This document shows positions 45,506 to 56,109 of a stretch of 64,000 nucleotides of DNA, in pieces. Under the pieces are notes generated by a model. It was not told where the DNA came from. It did no database searches and saw nothing but the letters and a program-made list of their open reading frames with translations. The position numbers and the translations under genes were made by a program. This DNA is from Endomychus coccineus (taxonomy: Eukaryota; Arthropoda; Insecta; Coleoptera; Endomychidae). How positions within the stretch are numbered: position 1 is the stretch's first letter; every line of letters starts with the position of its first letter. The stretch covers positions 196,750,315 through 196,814,314 of the forward strand of contig OY294068.1 of assembly GCA_958510875.1 (NCBI GenBank), read 5' to 3'.

Positions 45506-45549
45506 CGTCTTTACGTACGTTTCGGTCTCACGACCATCATTAGAAGACG
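45506..45549 (-). ncRNA. hammerhead-type motif with broken core, Penelope family 1
   Basis: Same arrangement as at 17800-17843, with stem I (CGTCTT/AAGACG), stem II, GAA and ACGTACGT intact. The first core box reads CTAATGA. The replaced G is an essential hammerhead base, so this copy should not cleave. Confidence 0.65.
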
Positions 45550-45639
45550 TATCAATGTCTAAGACGCAATTTCTCAAAACTAATTTGTATCATCACAAAG
45601 CGTCCTTATTGCATCAATTTCTATTAAATATGCCCACGT

Positions 45640-45934
45640 CAGGGCCGGATTTAGAGATCTGGAGGCCTCGGGGCAACAAAGGAGTAGACCCCCCCTGGCC
45701 CCAAACTATTTGTCTATTGGAGTGAACAAATATAGATCAATGATTTCTGTTAATATTTAAGAACAATATAATCATGTTTGTACAAAGGTAAAGGTAAAGG
45801 TAAAACAGCGAAAAAAAATATCAAAGGAAAAGTTGTTTACTAGTGTTTACTAGTCGGAGTTTAAAATATGTTTTTTTCCGAAGTCTATTGTGGGGGCCCC
45901 TCTTTTATGGATCCAACCCCTAAATCCGGCGTTG
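45640..45934. mobile_element. 295-bp hAT-type MITE nested in the Penelope-like element
   Basis: The termini are CAGGGCCGGATTTAG and, reverse-complemented, CAACGCCGGATTTAG. Exact 8-bp duplications GCCCACGT flank it (45632-45639 and 45935-45942). Both properties fit the hAT superfamily. No transposase is encoded. The same site is uninterrupted in the related terminus at 17747-18090 (minus-strand reading GCCCACGTCGCCGAAACG), which confirms the boundaries. Confidence 0.9.
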
Positions 45935-47190
45935 GCCCACGTCGCCGAAACGAACAGAAACACGAGTAATCGAAATTGTAACACATTGATGTTTCAAGTA
46001 TATGAATCAAGAAACCATTGCTTAGCAATTTTCTTATAATATTAGAAGTCATATCAGATCACAGTATGTAATACGACTGAAGGACTGAGCCAAAAATATA
46101 ACGTTCGAGTATCCACCTACGAACCAGATGTTGAAGATTTACGAGGTAATAGAAAAATGTTGTCAGATCTTATTAGAAATATTGAGCATTCTACCTAAAA
46201 TATACTTTTAAAATTGTGAAGATGCATGTAGGTATTTGCAAGGGTTTTAATTAATTAAATTAGTATAAATCTAACTTCATGATTGAATATCTGTTCTATG
46301 ATATACAGCTTTGGAGTCACGTTTTATGTGAATCATCTCCAGAATAGATATTATGTAATAATTGGTTTCCTTAGATAAAATATTAACATTTTTGTAATCG
46401 AATTGTGGTTATAATCAAAGCAGTGTTTAGCAAGGGCGGTGAAATTATCTAAGTTTTTGTTCCTTGTACTATACTTATGGCCATACATTCTTTTTTTGTA
46501 ATTATTGTTTAGAGATTCCTGTATAAGTCCCATCACAAACTAAACAATTTTATTTACATACTGTGTGGGTGTGGTTATCTTTAGGTATTGAAGGTTTTAG
46601 ATTTGAAAAATATTTCCCAACACAGCTAGTAGGTTTATACGCAACGTTTGCATCATACTTACTTAAACATTTCATGATTTTCTCTGAGGTCTCCGAAATG
46701 TATGGTAATGTTATAAAATTATCTGTATTACCGTTTATGTTATTTGTCTATGACGTGCCATTATAGATTTTGTTTATTTTTTTCTTCAATGATGGGATTG
46801 AAGAAAGTTTTTGTGTAGCCATTCATTCCCAGTGTATTAAGAAAAATTTTTAAATTTTTGGGACGGTCCTCTGGATGGGACAATTTAACCGCGCGATCTG
46901 TAAGGCTGTTAATAACACTTTTTTTATAACTTGTCGGTGCAACGGAATTGGAGTAAAGTAAACCACGAAGTTTTTATTTTTCCATCTGTATCATGCCTAT
47001 TGTTCATATCTAGGAAATTTATGTTTTTGCTCAATTCTATTTCACAAGTAAATTGAAGTTTGCAGTGGAAATTGTTAAATTTATGAATCACTTATTGAAT
47101 TCTATTATTGGGAACACACATTAGGCAATCATCTACATATCGCTTAAAAAAGTACATACAATTAGAATTTTTTTCAAAAATTTGGCGTTT

Positions 47191-47716
47191 TTAATTTTTG
47201 ACCCAATTTTTTCTAAAAATATGACTATAGTAAAACAAGTTTTATATTATTGTTTGCATTTTGCATTCGGTTTTTATTATAGTAGGTATATATCTGATTT
47301 ACCGGATGAATCATTCGGTTCTGGAATTTGCGACTACATTAAATGTTTACAATGTCTAATTTATCTTAATTAATAAAATTTTAGGGATTTAACGATACGT
47401 GTATGCAAATTTTACTTAGTTTCAAGAATCCCCTTACGTCGGATTATGGCTACGTCAACCAGCTTGCCAGAGGTGAAGAGAACTAGATAGTAGAGTGACA
47501 CAACGGGACTAGTGAATCACGTCAAAAGCGTTTCTTCGATTCACAGTGATGGAAAAATAATATGATTCATCGTTTTCACGTGTCTCCTAGTCACATTGAG
47601 TCTTGCAAACTTGAATCTTTAGTTCAATGCTTTTAAAATATTCAACGTTACATATTTGAAAATTTCAAATCCATAATACTAATTGGAACGGCGCAATCGT
47701 CTTCACAGTTTTGAAA
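47191..47716. other. no recognised gene
   Basis: Could include further eroded Penelope RT sequence on the minus strand, but no motif is clear. Confidence 0.35.
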
Positions 47717-47744
47717 TACATACACACAACACATACACACACAC
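47717..47744. repeat. (ACAY)n-like simple repeat, 5' flank of the R1-clade element
   Basis: 28 bp consisting of ACAT, ACAC and ACA units directly before the retrotransposon. (CA)n is also found directly after its poly(A), at 48999-49017. Confidence 0.85.
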
Positions 47745-48997
47745 GCGAGGTACTTTAGAAAACGGACATTGTTGTACAATTCTGACGAGCAGCCAAAAGC
47801 CTACAACATCACAGGAGGCGTCCCAAGAGGCTCCGTACTTGGACCCTTATTGTAGAACATCATGTACGATGCGGTGCTGAGGTTGCCCATGCACACAAGG
47901 ACAAGGGCTGAAGGCTTCGCAAACGATATTGCTGAGGTTGTCATTGACAAGTACTTGGGAGGAAGCGAATGAGGCGGTCGCCACAATCCACAGGTAGCTC
48001 TAGGCGAATGACATGCAATTGGCAGACCATAAAACCGAGGCAATACTGGTGACCAAGCAGGAGAATGAGAGAAACTGTGACACTCACAGTTGGCTGCGAC
48101 ATAACTTCGCAGTCATAATTGCGATACCTGAGACTCCAGATTAGATGCCAGGCTGCGGTTCGACGAACATCTGCGTGTGGTGAGCACGAGAGCAGCTGCA
48201 GTGCCCACCACACTGGCCAGAATTATGCCGAACATTGGAGAACCTACTCAGTGCCTCCCAAAGGTACTTACCAGCATTCTCAGCTCCAAGATGCTGTACG
48301 CAGCCCCAATCTGGACCGCAGCGGTGGCATCGTACGTTAGCCAATTAATCTCGGTGCCCTACATGTGACGTAAGCATATCGCACGGTCTCGTACGATACC
48401 GTGTGTGCTATCGCCGACATGCCACCAATCCGTCTGATGGTAGAGGGAAGAGCGGAGATCTACAGGCGTAGTCGCGAACTTGGAGAAATCGATCGATGCA
48501 CCATAATCCAGGATGCGAGGATAACGATTTCAGCGCAATGGCATCGCTCTGGAATGTATCCACCAAGGGGAGATGGACTCATGTCAGATGTTGCCGCATG
48601 AACCAGTAGGAGGCACGGTGAGGTAGATCACTACCTAGTGTATCTGCCAACCAGTGCCAGAGGACGTAGAGCACTTTCTGTGCCATTGCAGCGAGATCCG
48701 TCAAGGGAATCTACAGCAGTAGTTGTTCCCGAAGAATATCGTTAAGGAGATGCCTGAGTGACACACCACTCGGAATGAGGTGACCGCCTTCGCGGGCACC
48801 GTATTGAAAGAGCTCAAACGTACAGACAACGAGAGAAGAGCCAAGCAGTGGCGTAGAAAGAGACGTTGAACGTCTGGATCAGGGAAGGGCGCATAGGTGG
48901 TTCCACGGGGTGCTGGGACGTAATGGGTGGTGGTTTGGTGGGTAGATATCCCACAAACTGTGAAGCGCGGGCTTCACAACGTCTTTTGAAAAAAAAA
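47745..48997 (+). pseudogene. 5'-truncated R1-clade non-LTR retrotransposon (RT to 3' end)
   Basis: The plus strand opens inside the RT: KAYNITGGVPRGSVLGPLL, then a stop where W is usual, NIMYDAVLRL and EGFANDIAEVVID. The FADD catalytic box is mutated to FAND. Further blocks are YLGG near 47953, VSTRAAAVPTTLARIMPNIG and SKMLYAAPIWTAA (around 48177-48320), a finger region degenerating from CPxC...DAEHVLFxCxxF (EDVEHFLCHCSEIRQ), and a terminal KELKRTDNERRAKQW. Frames change repeatedly. A run of nine A (48989-48997) ends the element. It is flanked on both sides by AC-rich repeats, the known target type of R1-clade lineages such as Waldo and Mino. Confidence 0.85.
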
Positions 48998-49019
48998 CCA
49001 CACACACACAGCACACACG

Positions 49020-49799
49020 GACATAATCTTAAAAATAGGTAAGATTGATCCAAAAAGGCTTAAAACGAAAACAACGTATAGAGAGGGAAGAAAAATTTAC
49101 CTCAATAGGTTTATAATGTATAGTATAATGTATAATATATTCTGGCGCCTCCAAATGTTCGACAGAACACCTGGAACCATTGAACTCCTCATGTGGATAA
49201 GCACACATGAAACATTAAATACAACTTGAGCCATATTTGTTTTGTGAATCTAATTTTCTGTGGGAATGTTTGTATATTCGATCAATTTATTTTAGTCATC
49301 TTTACATTATACACTTATGGAGTACACATTTTATCTAAGTTCAAATAAAACGTTTGACGTTGCGACTTTGCTAGCACTCATAGCCTCCTGGAATTGGAAG
49401 ACTATCACCTGGAATTTGTGACGTCACCACATGGGGGGCCGACTTTACAAGTCGAAGCGTGTTGTATACTAATGGAATTCGGTTTTGAATAACATTTTCA
49501 AATTACTTTATTTAATATTTGTGACTTTTCAATTAAAGAATTTTAATAAATATACACTAAAAAGTGGCATACAAGTACACTATTTTTTGTGGTGTAGTAG
49601 CCAGTGATTAATCATAGGAGAAGGAATGTACTGGAATATAATTTTATTTTCTGCAAAAAACGAAATCTTCAAATTGTTGTCGATACTAAAACCTGAAACA
49701 ATCTTTGAAATAACAATCATAATTCTCATTAAAAGAAACTAAAAAAAAACTAATGCTGCTTTTAGAAATTTTATGAAAAAATTCAGTAAAGCTTCTTAT
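49020..49799. other. no recognised gene
   Basis: No feature recognised. Confidence 0.4.
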
Positions 49800-50202
49800 T
49801 TGAGCCAGGTATGGAAATCAATCTTATTACGATGTTCTAGAGTTAATCGTCTTTCTTCAGGATGTTTACATTTGATTGGAACTTTCTTTGACAAATAGAA
49901 AGGTTGATCAGGAAAAATAGAAGATACGCAATCTTAAACAAATTCAAGAATCATTCTAGACGACTCAAGTACAGATCCATCATGGTTCGTTGTCTTGTAT
50001 TTTCTAATAATGTGAAGGAAATTACTCTAATCCATGCTCCAAACTCATCTGGTGGAAAAACAAATGTTGAATAATAAGTATTATCTGGATCACTGGCATA
50101 GTTTCTATTGCAGTTCGGTACACAACAGTTGGTATCTGATATTAAATGATAGGAAATAAGTGTAATGAATTCCCGCATCAAGATCAAGATACAACCTTCC
50201 AA
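49800..50202 (-). pseudogene. THAP-domain protein or P-like transposase remnant
   Basis: The minus strand encodes CCVPNCNRNYASDPDN, then FVFPPDEFGAWIRVI. This matches the start of a THAP zinc finger (CCVPxCxxNY...FxFPxDxxxRxxWIRAI). The last pair of zinc ligands is not visible in frame. Further downstream, after a frame change, VPIKCKHPEERR and LEHRNKIDFHTWLK are open but unassigned. Whether this is a P-element-like transposon or a decayed host THAP gene cannot be decided. A weaker THAP-like block is at 21700-21826. Confidence 0.45.
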
Positions 50203-50545
50203 ATTATCGATAAGACAAACTATTTATAATTCAAAACACTGTACCGGTCTTATGAGATTAAAATGGTCTAAGACACTAAGTGCCTAACAAACAACACGCT
50301 ATTTTATTGTCACAGTTATCACTTCACTCAATCTCTTAAACTATACTTTGGAGGATTGTTTCCAACTTAAATAAAACTGACTTTATTCAATTACTGTATT
50401 TTCTGTAAGTAGATACGAATAGATTCACCGACTGACTAACGAATTCTCCATTGCACTTGCACTGACTGGAATATGCTGAAGCCGTCGTTTTGGCGGTTCT
50501 ATAGGCCCAAGTTGAACATATATTATGGGTGTGAGATCGACGTAC

Positions 50546-50604
50546 CTTCCAACAAAGCCATCATTTCTTCATCGACCATGGGACGGAAGTAGAAATTATA
50601 GTGG
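50546..50604 (-). CDS. candidate internal coding exon of an unidentified host gene
   Basis: On the minus strand a pyrimidine-rich acceptor (TTTTCGTCCAG|CC) is followed by 59 nt of open frame reading HYNFYFRPMVDEEMMALLE. It ends at a canonical donor, GAAG|GTACGT, at 50546/50545. The exon starts with one base of a split codon and ends after one base of the next. Both splice signals and the balanced amino-acid composition support a real exon. The protein was not recognised. Its phase does not join directly to the candidate exon at 45061-45177. Confidence 0.45.
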
Positions 50605-51589
50605 CTGGACGAAAATGTGTAACCTAATTTAAAACAAAAGGAATTACGGACGGAACTGTAATTGCATGTAATGTTGTTTAATATTGTTATTATTGTCCGA
50701 TTTTAATTGAGTAGAGATTTTCAAAGTGACGAAGCGAGTGATTATTACGTCACTGGTGGAAATTATTAAATGTATGCTGGAACCATCACCTCCTTTCTAA
50801 AATCTGAAGTTATTGTTTAGGCGATTTTTGAATTAAATGACCTGCGATGCGATCAAAAGAGTATGTCAAGTAACATTTTATGATTCACGAATGAACCTTT
50901 GCACAATGGAACGGGTACTTACTAAAAATACACCTTTTCCCATTAACATAACCATTATAGTTGTATAATGATATTCTGTCTTCAACTGGAGGTCACACAG
51001 AGTTAATCACAATTATACATAATTAAACAGCTTTTTTATATATTCACTCGTATTCAGTAAATCCTATCGGCATGATGATATTGATGTAAGAGGTATTCCA
51101 CATTTTTTATTCTATGCAAATAGATTTAATTCATAGTTTATTACAGTCCACAACTATTTATGTGGTATAAATATCAACAACAACTAACTAGAATTTCATA
51201 GGGGTTTCCCCAATTGCATCGATCAGTTTAAATGCCGTGTATTCACTCATAAATTCAACTATTAACATCAAATTACACCCATTTTGATTGCTGGAATTTA
51301 GGTATTTCCATTAGCGTAAATCACCCAAGTATTCCTTGCAAAACAGTGATAACTAGGTCAGTAAGTACGCTGTGCATAAGCCCTATAGGTTAAAATGAAG
51401 TGACTGAGTCAGTCGATCAAGAGCGCGAGCCGCAGTCTATCTTATTGTCTTAAACTCTTCCAAAGGTATGGTTAGGCGGTTAAAAACTGAAACTCGAAAT
51501 CGGAGATAAATACTCAGCATTAATATTGTAATAAACAAGATTTTGTTATGTTGCAATAGCTGATTGGAGGATCATCACTTTCTACTACA
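50605..51589. other. no recognised gene
   Basis: A TCAGT-containing, CpG-richer patch at 51405-51445 was considered as a promoter but is too weak to call. Confidence 0.35.
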
Positions 51590-51830
51590 AATACTGTTAA
51601 AGCACTGAAGATCTTTCGGTTATCAAGTAGCCATCATCAGAGTAAACTAAATAAAATTTTGATTTCTAATTTAGTTAGCTGAAAGATCCTCAGTTCTTTA
51701 ACAGTATTTTTAGTGGATAAGCCATCATCAGAGTAAGCAACAGTTTAGTCTGATGATGGCTACTTGGTAGCCGAAATGTTCTCAGTACTTTAACAGTATT
51801 TTTAGTGATAAGCCATCATCAGCTTGTTCT
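51590..51830. repeat. Penelope family 2 terminal units, one reversed and two direct
   Basis: A minus-strand unit (core TCATCAG at 51634-51640 on the plus strand) is followed by plus-strand units with GATCCTCAGTTCTTTAACAG, and by a full unit with core at 51750. They lie upstream of the Penelope RT fragment at 52085-52335. Confidence 0.75.
51746..51787 (+). ncRNA. hammerhead-type motif, Penelope family 2
   Basis: CTGATGA (51750-51756), one extra T, GGCTAC-TTG-GTAGCC stem II with six perfect pairs, GAA (51773-51775), a weak stem III (ATGTTCT), C, then AGTA. Stem II and both core boxes are intact. Stem I is weakened by TAGT instead of TACT. Confidence 0.5.
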
Positions 51831-51864
51831 TACATGTTTAATCTGGTTGTATTGCAAATTTAGA

Positions 51865-52085
51865 AAACAAATTATCAAATTATTAATTACTGAAAGATGA
51901 TAAGTGAAACTTATTGAAGAATTTTAGGGTAATGGCAGTTTGGTTGGTTGGTTGAGTTCCAATTTCATTTTTTCCTTAGAAATTGAATTATTGATCAAAA
52001 ATTTGCTAATACCATTGTCCAACGCTTTTTTTTCCTTAGAAATTGAATTATTGATCAAAAATTTGCCAATACCATTGTCTAACGC
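51865..52085. repeat. Penelope-associated repeat with 60-bp direct duplication
   Basis: Matches 35126-35345. Within it CCTTAGAAATTGAATTATTG occurs at 51974 and 52034, a nearly perfect 60-bp tandem duplication that continues through ACCATTGTC. Confidence 0.7.
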
Positions 52086-52335
52086 TATTTGCTGAAGTTT
52101 CTCTTGATATTAACATTATAAAAGATGGTAATCTCTTGGATTTTGACATATACAGAAAGCCCAGCCAATCAAATAGGTATACTCGGGTGGATTCAGCTGC
52201 ACCATTTAAATATAAAAATACCTCCATTAAACAGCCTTGTTCATAGATTATTGAACGCCCCTTTGAGGCAGCAAAATTATAAGAACAAAGTTGAGAAATT
52301 TCAGCAAATAGTATTTTAACAGGCACATTATGATT
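52085..52335 (+). pseudogene. Penelope-like RT C-terminal fragment
   Basis: The plus strand reads LDINIIKDGNLLDFDIYRKP and, after frame changes, RVDSAAPFKYK and NSLVHRLLNAPLRQQNYKN. This matches the Penelope RT end (LDxxIxKxxxxLxFDIYRKP ... HPxxHKxAxxNxMxxRLxxxPLxxxNYxxE). The catalytic YVDD is not included. A family 2 hammerhead-like motif follows 20 bp downstream in the same orientation, which links that motif to Penelope coding sequence. Confidence 0.75.
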
Positions 52336-52354
52336 AATTTATAATTCAGCAGTT

Positions 52355-52396
52355 TACTCTGATGATGGCTACTTGGTAGCCGAACGTTCCTCAGTA
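52355..52396 (+). ncRNA. hammerhead-type motif, Penelope family 2, 3' of RT fragment
   Basis: TACT, CTGATGA, extra T, GGCTAC-TTG-GTAGCC (perfect stem II), GAA, CGTTCCT (first stem III base changed from A to C), C, AGTA complementary to TACT. The pair closing stem III next to the core is lost, so cleavage may be impaired. Confidence 0.55.
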
Positions 52397-52430
52397 CTTT
52401 AACAGCATTTTTAGTGGATATGTTATATTA

Positions 52431-54489
52431 TGACATATGAAGAAGATATTAACAACAATACCAACCTAACATGTTGGTGACAGTAAAATAACTCCAGTAA
52501 ATTGGTATTAACAATACATTTTCCCAATTTTATCGCTTGGTAGGATTAAATTTTGTACTTTCGGTCGACCATCTTTAGAAAATACTTTTATACATGAAGC
52601 AAGAAAGCCGATAGTTATTCGACTCTTTCTTATAGTTTCCCATAAACGTATGTTTAATCCAAAGATCATTTTCTAATCTTAACCAACCTTACTTAATCTT
52701 GTACTTTTATTCACAATTTCTTGAGGGGGGAGATTTACCTTGCAACTTGCCTGTTAGAAAGTTCACTGGCAGATACCACAAGAGATTATTGTAAGCAGTT
52801 TTCACGATGTTTTTCACAGCCTGTGCGGATTTCATCAAACTTTTGACACTGATTTCACTTTTGAGAATTCCGCTGGTGCTAGGTCCGGAGAACAAGATGG
52901 CTAGATGAAAACAGTCAATAAAATTTCTTATTTTACAAGGGGACAGGGACAAGGGAGTTATTTTTGAGGCAAAAATTGACCTACCCTACATATTGCCCGG
53001 CTAATTCTCACTTAGTTGCAGAATTTAGCACATCAAATTGCTCATTCCCTCAACATGAGATCCTCTGGTAGATAGTAGTGTCGTCTACAATCGGAGCGTT
53101 TGGATACATTCAATTTCACTCTTTGAAGAGTTGACAAACAATAACTATTTAATTCAGCAATTCAAGCTGCAACGTACTCACGATATATATTTTTTTGATA
53201 TAAATTATAATAAAATATTGTTTTTTCCATTAAAAATGTAGGAAATATGCAATCTTCTCCGCTACCTTTAAATACAATTTACGAACGTTTAAAGAGAAGA
53301 AATTGACACAGCTACTTGACTATTGGGGTTACTTTTGACTTAAACAGTGTGGTTAAATTAAATTAAAAGAACAATAGTAGCTGAGGGTTAAGTATTTCTT
53401 GCTCTACCTGTGAGAGAAAGTGAGTCTATCTTGGTTGACTCGAAAGAGCAATGTTCCAAAGTAATTCTTTTTCGTTAATTTGCATTAATGAATTTATTTT
53501 AATGAACTTCTACATTATGACATTACCTCTTACCTATTCTTTTGTTTCAACGGGTTGTGAAGAAGCCACTTTTACGTGTGGCGATGAAATTATTACACAA
53601 AAGTTCTTTGGAAGAGTGATTACGACAAATTTGGGTTAACGTTTCTGATGGAAATGTCTACAAAGCATCCATTTTCATCTTGAATAGCTTAAATTTCTCT
53701 CTTATGTAACTCATGCGTGACCTACGATTTTGAATTTCTTGTCACCATTAATGGACTGGAAGTATTTTCTTGCTTTCGTAATTCAGTGCAGGTATCGTTT
53801 TCTCCCAATTTATACCGCGATCAAGATTTAATCTTGCCAAGCATTTAATTGGTTAACGTTAGACGAAATACAATCTTTAACTCAAGATTACCATATAAGA
53901 ATGTTAAATGTCGCATTTTGAATATATAATATATATTCATCGGTTTCCGTAATAGTTTATTTAGAATGTCCACTGAGTTTCTAGCAAAATTAACATTACG
54001 TATGCATAACATAATATACAGGATCTCCATTATTCATGATATAATTGTGGGGTATCTAAACAACGCTGTCAGGTCAGGTAAAATTTGACGATAATCAAGC
54101 AATCTTTGCGGATGAGTTTCAAAGCCAACTAGCACCTACAGCTTCTGTTCGAAGGATCCGTTGCGCTTGGTTCGCGTATAATGTTAGCTTATTTACATCA
54201 GGAATTAGGAAGTGTAGGATAGCTGGGCCATCAAAATGATCGAATTAGCATTTTCATTGGAATTTTAAGGATTCGATCGTAACCTTGACAATGTTTATTA
54301 GCTGTATGTTGTCCTCGATACCTGTTTATACCATACATCTTGAACGTCTAGTCTAGTATGGAATAAATACATTTTGTCGATTTTTTTTTACGAATGACGC
54401 TTCATTTGGAGTTATAAGTTTCCTTCCAAGATTCTGCGACCAGCTAGACTTGTCAAAGAACAATAAACTGAAATTGTTACGATTATATG
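52431..54489. other. no recognised gene
   Basis: Short frames only; no domain, RNA or repeat recognised. Confidence 0.4.
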
Positions 54490-54735
54490 AAAGAACAATT
54501 TCTTTGTCTTTATACCACTTTTAATAATAACATGAAAACGTTACTGTAGTTTCAACACCGAAGTGCCATTATCAAACAGATACAATATTTTGAAGCAAAA
54601 ACAATAAACATTTCAGATATTAATAGGAACTAAACTAAAGTACAATAGGGTTATTGAGATTACAATTGAGAGTAAGGCATCGTCGGAAATTTCAAAACAG
54701 GTAGATTTGTGCTTAGGATAATTATTATTAGTCGA
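54490..54735 (-). repeat. Penelope family 3-like terminus with degenerate hammerhead motif
   Basis: Second copy of the repeat at 21375-21645. On the minus strand, near 54583-54535, it reads TTGATAA, T, GGCAC with loop TTCG and GTGTT (wobble-paired stem II), GAA, ACTACAGT (short self-pairing stem III), A, ACG. This copy keeps the GAA box that the 21-kb copy has lost. The first core box is mutated. Confidence 0.45.
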
Positions 54736-54834
54736 GGAAATGAAACATTCCACCTCCGATAGTTTGCACCGTAAGTTGAATCGAAATGCGGATTCAGAAG
54801 GTCATTTGGAAAGTTTGTGACGCGTTTGTTTCTT

Positions 54835-55785
54835 GTGGAAATTCGTTATTGCATTTGTGCAGCGAAAAAATGCACTTTTTGTGGTGAGTAAAAAAATTAA
54901 TTAGTCGGTGAATAATGACTAAAACTGGCTCTAATCTGTCTCTAGGGGGTTTTCGTGGTCGCTAAAAACGACTATGATGCTTAAAAAATTCCCTGAGGTC
55001 ACCTTGGACGATCCCCGGAGTATCTGGGGGTCCTGATGTCCTAAATATCGATGAATTTCATTAATTAAATTATATATGTGTAAGAATTTTTTAATGACGA
55101 TTAAGTTTCTGTAGTCTTGCGCTTCCCAGGATAACGACTAGGAACTTTTTGAGTGTCATAATTGTAATCAGCAATCACAAAAACCCACGAGAGCTTAAAT
55201 TTGTTGCTTATTGTAGAAAAATATCAACGAATTTCGAGGTGATGACCTAGACTTACAAGTCGTCTAGGCCCCCATGGACCCTGGAAATGGCCCCAGGTAA
55301 TTTGGGGAACTTTTTGAGTGGCAAAATCGTAATCAGCGACCTCAAAATCCCACGAAAACCAGAATTTGTTGCATATTATGAAGAAAAATAAAATTTCTAG
55401 AACATGACCTAGTTATTCAGGTCCCCAAGAATCCCGGATGACCCCAGGTATTTCCTGAAAGTTTTTGAATGTCGTAGCCATCATAAGGGACCTTAGTAGC
55501 CTCACTACACCAGTTGACTTACATTAAAATGCTATTTTCAATGAAATTTATCGAAATCCAGGGCATCAGAACACCCAGAGACACACCGAGGATCGTCCAA
55601 GGCGACGTCGGGAAATTTTAGGACCCCATAATCGTGTTCAGCGATCATGAAATTCCCCGAGAGACCGATTCGAGCCAGTTTTAGTCATTATCCACAGAGT
55701 AATTAATTTTTCTTTGCTCAACTCAGAAAGTGCACTCGGAAAATGCATTTTTTTGCTGCACAGCTGCAATAACGAATTTCCCCAA
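54835..55785. repeat. 0.95-kb inverted-repeat element with internal direct repeats
   Basis: The left arm (54835-55070) and right arm (55538-55785) are imperfect inverted copies (GGAAATTCGTTATTGCA against TGCAATAACGAATTTCC; GGACGATCCCCGG against CCGAGGATCGTCC). The spacer contains three direct copies of a block starting GGAACTTTTTGAGTG or a variant, at 55142, 55306 and 55457, each followed by a diverged TAATCAGCGACC-type sequence. No coding region. Confidence 0.8.
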
Positions 55786-56109
55786 TGACCACAATGAATC
55801 GAGTGCAGAAAACACATTTTGATCCATCTTACTGCCCAGACGATCGAAGGTTGGACCTATATTAGTGCTTTATTTCTTCGACTATATGTAATATTCTATG
55901 AATTATTCTGAGAGGGCTTTGAAATATAAAGGAAAAGATCACTCTGATATTGGTCTAACTGATCATTTAGGATATTGTTATAGGAGTTTTTGACACTTTT
56001 ATAAATTTCTATTGATTCTAATGTATTTAAACTGAATCCTTTGGTTTCATTATGTAAAATCTGTAGACCATCTAAATTAGGAAAGGTATGATTAGCTTAT
56101 AAAAAATGG

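Larger units (their letters stand above)
45465..47190 (-). mobile_element. 5'-truncated Penelope-like element (family 1), longest copy
   Basis: Minus-strand order: RT palm with RYVDDCLMCVPNN (YVDD codons at 47139-47128), INFLDMN and DGKIKTSWFT, connector with LSHPEDRPKNLKIFLNTLG and TSCVGKYF, GIY-YIG endonuclease C-terminal part with RMYGHKYSTRNKN and ALAKHCFDYNHN (46480-46400), then a non-coding 3' end with the hammerhead-like motif at 45506-45549. Many frame shifts and stops make it inactive. It is truncated upstream of the YVDD motif at about 47190. A hAT-type MITE (45640-45934) is inserted in the 3' part. Family assignment rests on the YVDD context, the endonuclease and the shared termini. 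Confidence 0.8.

Noticed and set aside
51405..51445. TCAGT-containing CpG-richer patch as a promoter
   Set aside because: Too short, with no downstream element, start codon or splice donor of quality nearby.
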